NCBI RefSeq assembly: GCF_020536995.1
Contig: NC_068357.1
Span: 57,465,140 to 57,529,139, forward strand
Direction of reading: 5' to 3'
DNA length: 64,000 bases
Source of the DNA: Dreissena polymorpha
Lineage: Eukaryota; Mollusca; Bivalvia; Myida; Dreissenidae
The notes under the pieces are model-generated. The model saw nothing but the letters and a program-made list of their open reading frames with translations, made no database searches and had not been told where the DNA came from. This document shows, one piece after another, positions 56,784 to 64,000 of this stretch (position 1 is the stretch's first letter; every line of letters begins with the position of its first letter). Both the position numbers and the translations under genes were made by a program.

Positions 56784-57285
56784 CGCCGAACACAGAATAA
56801 ATTATTTAAAGCCCGCCATTGATTGATATTTACAAAAAGGACAGTAAGTTTGATTCCCAGCCGGCCTACGTTGGTTATGAAACTATTTATACAATTATTA
56901 TCTCCGTGCCTATGACTTTTAAAAGTAGAGCGGTTGTAATTATTAGTATAACTTTTGTTTATACAAAGTACTGGTAATTCGTCCATAGGAAGATACTCTG
57001 CCACCGTGAAACCGTGAATCGAACGCCGTAATATGACATAACATTTATCAGTCTCACTTTATTTTACGTCGTTGCTCCTTTCGTAACATGACATGGTTGC
57101 GTAAGGGGAAAATGACCCAAACCAGTTTTTCGACGAGAATCGTGAATTTATATCACGACGAGAGTCGGTATTCGTGTTACAGATCAAAAAGTAGTATTCA
57201 TCCAAGACACATTCAAATGGAATGTCAAAATAAGGTGTCGCTTATCGCGGGACCGTGCTACCGTGATCTCGAACTGTGTTGGGGA
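56784..57285. other. Spacer upstream of the cvSI-like gene
   Basis: No gene recognised; the 74-codon minus frame (56780-57004) has no family resemblance. Confidence 0.45.
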
Positions 57286-57293
57286 TATATAAA
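57286..57293 (+). promoter_or_regulatory. TATA box of the cvSI-like gene
   Basis: TATATAAA sits 72 bp upstream of the ATG, which would place the start of transcription near 57318 with a 45-50-base leader. Sharp TATA promoters are common for abundantly secreted peptides. Confidence 0.7.
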
Positions 57294-57364
57294 TTGAGTA
57301 GTAAGGACCGAACACACCAGTATTAATTGCAGTACTAGTTCGTCGACTGCCAGTTCCACTCAAA

Positions 57365-58690
57365 ATGAAGGTCACCATAGTTGTTCTCGCTGTTTGCATC
57401 GGTATGTAAAAACTATTTGTTCGTTCAATCGTTCGTTCAATCGTTCGATCATGCGTTCGTTCGTTCGTCCGCTCGTAGCTCGTAACCCCACAAACGGACC
57501 CAAGGCTTGTCAATAAAACATTTTTGCCGGATGCATCCGTTAATGTCAAATCCATGTATTTACTGAAACTTTTGTTATAACTTGTTTATGTCTCTTATTC
57601 GTCTTTTGGCGAAAGGCGCTTTTCGTTTGTATCATGGTTATGACACTGCTTGCAAAAAAAAAAGAAAAATGATTCGTGGAGTTGTTTCATATTTCAAACC
57701 ATTTCAGAAGTGTCATTGACTTTAATGAGTCAATTATGTATCTCTCTCACGAAAATCTTGTCGAAAGAAAATTTCTCTTCGTCCGTCCGCCTCCCACCTG
57801 TAATCCCCTCTCTGTGTCGCATGATCGAATAGTGCCGACCGAACCAAATATGTTGTAGTTTTTTAATAAAAATAAAATATATCGTTATACTAGTACCTTA
57901 CAAAGGCACTACACACTCAGCTCAATCTCGTTTCAGCCCTCGCCTATGCCGAGGAATGCCGAGACACCGGTGACTGTGGTCACGTGACGTGTCCAGAGCA
58001 AGACTACGTTCTGGACTGTGCACACAGGCAATGCACGTGCACACACAGTGAGTAGTCGGGTTTAGTTAAGACCTATTTATTTTAGCTCGTTTCCGTTAAG
58101 AACTTCAGGTTTATTGAAACGCTCTCGTAACATGAGTAGTACTTGGCGTCTTTAGGGCCGATCTAAAGAATGACCCCACACTGGGGATCGAATCCATGAC
58201 TGGTTTGAATGTGATGATGTAAGCCCGTATATACTCGGACTAGTTATTGAACGAAGTGTGCAACGAAGTAAGGATCTTCATGGGTTCTCACTTGACCTAC
58301 GTCTGTCTGTAAATCTTTCCGGTTGGCCATTGTCTGTTAACAAAAACGTATCATTTTTCAACGTGCAACTCGTATGATAGCATACATAAGTATTGGTTTG
58401 ATCGAAATAATGACATGAATTGCCTCTTTAATTACGCTTGCTTAGTTTATGATGATGTTAATGATGCTTATCTGGATGTTTAAGTTGACGCAATCAGCCC
58501 TCACGTGCATTATCATTTCCTGCTAAATAAACCAGAACCATATAACATATATATTTAATATTGAATTGTAGCGACCGCCAGGTGTGTTGCCGCTCGTGAC
58601 TGTTCGGGCCAGTGTGACCGCGACTGGCACTGCGTTGACGGCCAGTGTCGCTGCGGGTTCGGATTTGGAGGTGGTCCCGTGGGCAAATAG
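57365..58690 (+). CDS. Secreted 12-cysteine peptide, cvSI-type protease inhibitor, 88 aa
   Basis: Exons 57365-57401, 57937-58047 and 58572-58690 join in phase (GTATGT, GTGAGT donors; CAG, TAG acceptors) to 88 codons plus TAG. Residues 1-17 are a signal peptide (MKVTIVVLAVCIALAYA), leaving a 71-residue product. It has two cysteine modules: C20-x5-C26-x4-C31-x8-C40-x4-C45-x-C47 and C54-x5-C60-x3-C64-x5-C70-x4-C75-x-C77. Exons 2 and 3 each carry one module, so the protein arose by internal duplication. The size, 12 cysteines and the phrase WHCVDGQCRC resemble Crassostrea cvSI-1/cvSI-2 (inhibitor family I84), which inhibit subtilisin-type proteases and are tied to defence against Perkinsus. The glycine-rich tail FGFGGGPVGK is distinctive. 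Substrate specificity cannot be read from sequence. The gene looks intact. Confidence 0.8.
57418..57478. repeat. Degenerate (TTCG)n repeat in intron 1
   Basis: TTCGTTCAATCGTTCGTTCA and related tetramers; the opposite-strand frame rich in ERTNERT is an artefact. Confidence 0.85.
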
Positions 58691-59180
58691 ACAAACACGC
58701 TTTTTTCTGGCGTCACCAATGCATTTCGTGTGTAGTTTGTGATGAATGATAGTCATTATTATAGTGAACTGTGAATTAAATGTGTTGTTTTTATGATATA
58801 AAAGATTTGTCAATAGACGTTTTATCTTCAGTTCCCGTCGATTCTCGCGGCCTCCGGGATTTCAATCCCTCGAAAATCCAGGTGGTCGGTTTATTGCACG
58901 ATCTTTGTTTCTAGTGTTTAATAATGTTCATGTACTTTATAATAGACACACGACTGTTGGTAAAACGTATTATATTAATGCCATATCTCAGATTGCGTGC
59001 ATTTGATTATGCAAATCTGAACCACCGGTTTTATTATCCCAAATAAAATGTATGTCGTGAAAAACGGGTCGGGTTTTAGGCATAACCAGAAGAAATATAA
59101 ACCTGTTAGTATTTTTAATTATTTTGTTAAGCCAAGCGAACTCTCATATTAATGTGTCCCAATTCCATGTATAACCTGGC
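58691..59180. other. 3' flank of the cvSI-like gene, no further feature
   Basis: No canonical AATAAA was found close to the stop; GAATTAAATG at 58772 is the nearest approximation. Nothing else supported. Confidence 0.4.
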
Positions 59181-59184
59181 GCTC

Positions 59185-59245
59185 AATTGACCATCGTCGC
59201 CTCAGGTACTACCGGTACTTTAAAGTTCCCCGGAGTACCCGGCTT
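59185..59245. mobile_element. Single worn end of the MULE-like MITE
   Basis: CGCTCAATTGACCATCGTCG..CAGGTACTAC..GTACTTTAAAGT..GGAGTACCCGG follows the left end at 51979 with about 75% identity; no partner end seen. Confidence 0.6.
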
Positions 59246-59423
59246 CCTAATTAGTTCCGTTTTGCGACAAACAAGCAAGCTTACATGCGCCGGGATCGGG
59301 CATTGAGCCAAGGGTTTCACAACGGAGAGCCGCTTAGTATGTGCGTTAAGATCGGCTACCGTATACTTACCCAGAAAAAGTGCGGATAGTTTAACTGACC
59401 GCCGCGTTATAATGGATACACTG

Positions 59424-62376
59424 TTAATCAAAGCGCTGAAGGCACTGAAGATGTTCGCTATTGCGTAATTTAACACGCAATTCATTTTTGAAAATCAATC
59501 GCAAGTTTGAAATGAACACACGCCATTCAACTTTATTAAGTGTGTGTCATAGCGCACGGGTCGAGTTTTGTGTTCACTTTTTATCATCCTTATTATTTCA
59601 TAGAAATAACTAAGACAAAATAAAAACAACATGCTTTTTGGAAGTTCTGACAGCATAGAAAGTATGATGAAAATGGTAATGATAACTTAATATAAAGAAA
59701 ATTTGCAGTCACCATATTAAAGGAATATTTTTTTCTTATATCAAATGACTATCTCACCAAGAATATAAATTCATAATGAAAGTTCCGTGTACAAAACTTT
59801 TGATTTTTGACACCATATACAAATTCAAAATATACAACAATATTCGTATCTTGTATATGGAGGAATAAAAGTATATAAACATTGCTGTTTATGCTTTACT
59901 TATTACCCGAGCAGTTCACACGGTGTCAACAACGCTAACATAAACATAGGTATAGAGCACTCATGCGCTTTTAGGCATAGCTGTTTCAGTTTTCATCTTA
60001 GTGACTTTTACATAACGCCAACAGACACGCATGAATATTTTCGAATATTTAATAAGCTGATTCGAGTTACAACCTCTGAATTTTTGCTACATCACTGCGT
60101 ATGTGCTCAATTCAAAGGATGTAGCACTGTTCAGTGTAAGGAATTCCGGACTACTCTCTGTATGCTCAAACGACACAAATTGTGGCCCTGTTACAATTAC
60201 GCGTTACAATCCATCTCGCAGAATTTCACTTTCGCCTCCAAGATGAGAAAACAATCATTAGCGAAATAGTATAGTGTCACGATAAGAGAAAATCGTTTAA
60301 TTATCATACCACAATGTTTGCCGTACTTGGTCAGCACGTCTGGAAATCATTCCTTAATGTGTGGATAGGCTGCCATTATTAACAAGTTTGCTATTTTCAA
60401 TTCAATTTTGTATCAAAAAGCATTGTTCTTAAATGTGGCATTTTCAATTCGCAATGAGATTTGTAATGACCCTCGTCATGTGAAAATGGGTCTTATTCCA
60501 TATGCGCCCATCATATAAATAGCCCACTCAGCTATCACTCCTTCTGGTAAGGAGAAACATAACATATTGAGTGATTTTAAAGCGAACAGCATCGCCTATG
60601 GCCTGACTGCGCAAAAGCACATGTTGGGTTTAACAAACGCTTGCCGAAACGCATAAGACCCATTTTCGCATGACGGCGCTATTGACGTGTGATTTAAATG
60701 TGTCGAAAGAAAACTGCGTTTAAATCAAATATAAACATACTATATATTTCGATAGTGAAGAAAGATACTCATAACAAGGCATATGAGGACACATATGAAG
60801 TGCTCTCCCGTAGTATTTTTTTATTTTACTCACACTAATGTGTGGTTTGACAATGCTAACACACATTTCATGCGGTGAATATGCAGCTTACAAGTGAAAA
60901 ACACAACACAATAGTTTAACTTTTGTTTAATTGTATTTAATTATTTAGAAAAGTAAATTGCTAACTTTATTTCAAAGTCAGCGTATACGCCGACTACATT
61001 TTTAAAAGACATTTATTGTTATAAATATATTTAATATAATATATTAGGTTGTTTTCGGTTTTAGCGATTAAAAAGCATTTTCGAGGTTGCCTATAGTATG
61101 CGTAGTAATTGATGAACTCATATCCAACTGTCTATGTATTGAGAACTGTGAATATAAACAAGCTTAACCTTCTACTAACCTTCTGCTATTGCATTCGTAT
61201 TATTATTATAAATTGTTTGTTATATTCGGGTTTAGCAATTATGAAACTTTTTTTTGTCTATCGTATCGCTGAAGTTATTGTTGACCTATAGATAATATGG
61301 GTCTTTGATATAAATAAGCGTCAACTTTTTCCCGAATCTCTCATTTTACGACCTGTACTACGTCATTGAGTTGTATGCGAGAGCGTAACCTATTGCGTTG
61401 TTATAACCCGTAAACTTTCCTTTGTTTATCGACAGACGCATCATGAATGCCAAAACAACCGTGAAAAAGAACCACGTGACCAAATAGGACGCAAAACGCA
61501 AATACCATGCGACTACGACTTTTATTATGTAAGAAAGCTCCGCAATTCCTTTGAAGTCGTAGCCTTGTGATTGCTATTACTTAAATAATTGACCTCTAAC
61601 TGAAGTAAGCAAAGGAAACGCAGCACCTTATTGACCCATTCCTTCTATGTGCGAAGGCAGATTGAATTTTACTAATGTATGGTTTGCCTATTATAACACA
61701 CATTATAATGCGGTAAATATGCGACTAACAAGTAAAAAACACTATAATTAAACTTGTGTTTTGAATTAAGTTATTTAGAAAACAAAATTCCAAACCTTAT
61801 TTCAAAACAGCAAGACTACCTTTTTTAGAGAATATTATTGTTATATTTAAATGTTTTTTTAACAGTTTCAGCGATAATGAAACATTTTTTTATGTTGTCT
61901 ATCGTATCCCTGTAATAATTGTTGAACTCGTGGTCAACGTATTATTAATTGAGACCTGTGAATATAAACAAGCGTAACCTTATACTACTGCGTTATTCTC
62001 ACACGGACTCCCCTTTGTTTATCGCCAGCCTCAGATTTATGAATGAGCTGAGCGAAAATACTACGTCAGTCACGCACACGCAGCAGAAAGTGGACTATTT
62101 TAATCATTCATAAACAATACCTCCGCGACACGTACAATACGATCATTGTTTATTGATTCTTTTCTATAAAACACCGTTCGAAAATATTGAATGTAACACG
62201 ATATTAACATAATGTTGCCATTTGTGAATACACATAATTGGAGAACTCGAACCTCTTGCATAAATTATACAACTCTTTCTTGCGTGGATACGCAACCGGG
62301 TATTGCGTTAATCATACCTAGTCGTATCGACCTGAATTTCACACTAAGCACTTTAGACGGGCGCTAAAGCGCCCAT
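59424..62376 (+). repeat. 2.5-kb interspersed repeat, copy 2 (longer form)
   Basis: Matches 21197-23697 from TTAATCAAAGCGCTGAAGGC to the terminal hairpin GGGCGC-TAAA-GCGCCC (62359-62374). It carries about 600 extra bases at roughly 61440-62030, including another copy of the internal TTTCAGCGATAATGAAACATT / CTATCGTATC module (61860-61990), so module number varies. The shared 61-codon frame (60084-60269) starts with TTG and has two replacement changes in three, which does not suggest selection on protein. Confidence 0.8.
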
Positions 62377-63199
62377 CTAAAAAAACAATTGAAAACCAAA
62401 CATTTTCAAAGAACATTGTAATATTCAGCATCCGTTGAAAAAAGTCTCCTTTTCTTGTTTTTTTGGTTTGTTCAAACTTACATTTGAACGTCTCTTCCTT
62501 CTGAAAGAAAAAATATCAGAATAAAGCGGTGCCAAAAGATCATAAAGATGCGGTGCTTTTACGGACATTGTTGAGCGGTGTTCATATTTCTATAACGTCA
62601 GTGTTGAGCGGTGCATACTTGTAAATGTAAAAATCTCAGTTATATTCAACAAAGCATGCCATAATGTGTTGTAAATTGATTCTTCTACCATAAAATACCG
62701 TTTAACAAAAAATCTTTCATTTAAAATGTTTAAAATCAGCAAAAAAACACACTATTTTTCGCGTCACGAAAGTCACTTCTTTCACATGCTCAAGTTGTTT
62801 TTACTATTTTGAAATGAATATCGACTCAATTTTGATGCGGTAAACGGCAATTAGATGTAAAGTATATACTTCGTTCGATGTAATATCTTTGTATTACAAA
62901 CTTACCTTCTTTTCTCGTTTTTTTCTTTCATTTCTGGACTCGCCAAAAAGTTTGCGGCCATGTTTTTGACAGAAGGATACGGTGCTCTTGTCAGAAGTAT
63001 AAAATTTCGACGGTGAGCGGAAAAGTTGTTGTATTCGCTTTATCACCGTGTTATACGGATGGCAAAAATTATGTCTCTTGACTAGATCTAAAGGTTGAAG
63101 GTCTTATAATTTGAAGGCTATTTAAGTTTTCTCGACTCTAGAGATTTCTTATGAAAAATCATTAGTAGTAGAATAAAAAGTAGTCCGTGCACGCGACAG
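62377..63199. other. Spacer, no feature seen
   Basis: A short motif TTGAGCGGTG is repeated at about 62570 and 62603 within GCGGTG-rich sequence; otherwise nothing supported. Confidence 0.45.
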
Positions 63200-63280
63200 G
63201 TATATTCAACAAGGTGAGATACATGCTAGTTTATTCCATAGGGTGTTATACCGTCAATGTCGATATAAAATGGGATAAAT
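63200..63280. repeat. Third fragment of the left-end block
   Basis: TATATTCAACAAGGTGAGAT and the following 60 bases (CTAGTTTATTCCATAGGGTG, TGGGATAAA) match 2182-2260 at about 85%. Confidence 0.75.
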
Positions 63281-63899
63281 GGCGATCTACTATGCACATG
63301 TTTTATTGACGTACAAACGAGCGACTCGGCCAATTGAAGGCATGATATTTGGCATACAAATACGTAACCATTAATACAATTTGTGTGTATTTTAACAGAC
63401 GTTGAGCTGTGTTGTGAGATGTGGACGGACCAAACGGTTTTAAGCAGTGACACGTAATTGCTTACACAATAGTTTTAACAACAAAATTAAGTAATACATT
63501 GTATTTTATTAATTGTTACAAAGTGTACATTAAATACGTTCCCAAAACTACGCATAACAAATGCTTATCAGCAACTACATAACATGTATATGGCGAACAA
63601 AAACATTCAAAGACATTACAAAATTTACCACTGTTGTCTATGGATGCAATCTAAACTACACTAACTAAAGTAATTCTTTTAACAAAATCTTAGATGAATT
63701 TTTAACGGATGCGGGCATCTCTCGGTAACAAATTCCAGTGTAATAAATTGCGTTGTGTCAACGATCCAAATGGTCAGTTATTGAATTAAAGAAGAAACAA
63801 AAAAACATTGAAAGCAAAATCAGTTTGTAACTTTCCATTCTCAACACTATTTTCGATATGGTTTGTGACAGCTAGGAGGCGCAGATCAGCAAATAATGT
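63281..63899. other. Spacer, no feature seen
   Basis: Nothing supported. Confidence 0.5.
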
Positions 63900-63903
63900 A
63901 TAA

Positions 63904-64000
63904 CCAAGCCTTGCTCTAAGAAAACTGCACTAAATGCATTTGGGACAATACTTTTCACCTTGACTGGATTATGGTTTAGAAGAGACGTCTTTTAATACTT
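63904..64000. mobile_element. Palindromic MITE, family A (cut by the window edge)
   Basis: AAGCCTTGCTCTAAGAAAACT and GGGACAATACTTTTCACCTTG with the following AGAAGAGACGTCTTTT follow the family order, with the first hairpin module missing. Confidence 0.6.

Noticed and set aside
21197-62376. The 2.5-kb direct repeats as LTRs of one huge retroelement
   Set aside because: Spacing of 38 kb, no TG...CA ends, no gag, pol or primer-binding site seen, and host-like genes between them.
1-64000. CRISPR arrays, rRNA genes, LTR retroelements, Polintons
   Set aside because: Looked for and not found; the tandem repeats present lack spacer structure and no capsid, integrase or envelope-like frames were seen.

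Overview
The window looks like intergenic and intronic DNA from a bivalve mollusc, probably a dreissenid mussel. The reasons are AT-rich sequence with short exons in long introns, a secreted 12-cysteine peptide of the bivalve cvSI protease-inhibitor type, SWIM-YqaJ and IS5-type transposase genes of a kind common in bivalves, and many copies of a short palindromic MITE built on a GCGTAAAGTGTC / AGCCTGTGC core. The species is inferred from style, not proven. No prokaryotic features, rRNA or CRISPR were seen.

Layout. 0-31 kb is almost gene-free. It holds a diverged duplicated block (about 1.96-3.63 and 7.56-9.9 kb), a 5'-truncated LINE with a 304-codon open frame (5.1-6.8 kb), a pogo/Tigger-like MITE (8.1-9.1 kb), a TTAA-flanked MITE carrying a tRNA-like unit (12.6-13.1 kb), a G tract and a 22-bp minisatellite (13.6-14.5 kb), a LINE remnant and a 165-bp tandem array (15.9-17.9 kb), the first copy of a 2.5-kb repeat (21.2-23.7 kb; second copy 59.4-62.4 kb), foldback elements and an hAT-type MITE (29.5 kb). 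31-37 kb has a C2H2 first exon on the plus strand, a broken-looking exon on the minus strand and a 205-bp satellite with AB higher-order structure.

40-56 kb is the gene-rich part. A three-exon gene (39.96-44.03 kb) encodes a 183-residue protein ending in a KPWE motif like that of peroxisomal PEX39/C6orf226. A spliced IS5-type DDE transposase (46.3-48.9 kb, plus) then faces an eight-exon SWIM-YqaJ nuclease gene (55.75-50.64 kb, minus), which reads through without interruption for 433 codons. The convergent transposase and nuclease resemble the two-gene layout I recall for ISL2EU-type DNA transposons; this is inference. Short inverted copies of one sequence at 30,632 and 55,874, flanked by the same 7 bases, may bound a much larger element.

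57.3-58.7 kb holds the complete three-exon cvSI-like gene with a TATA box. The rest is repeats, including the second 2.5-kb copy. Introns of the nuclease gene contain three MITEs, one nested in another, none touching an exon. Exon structures were assembled by hand from splice sites, reading phase and family resemblance; no alignment or search was run.
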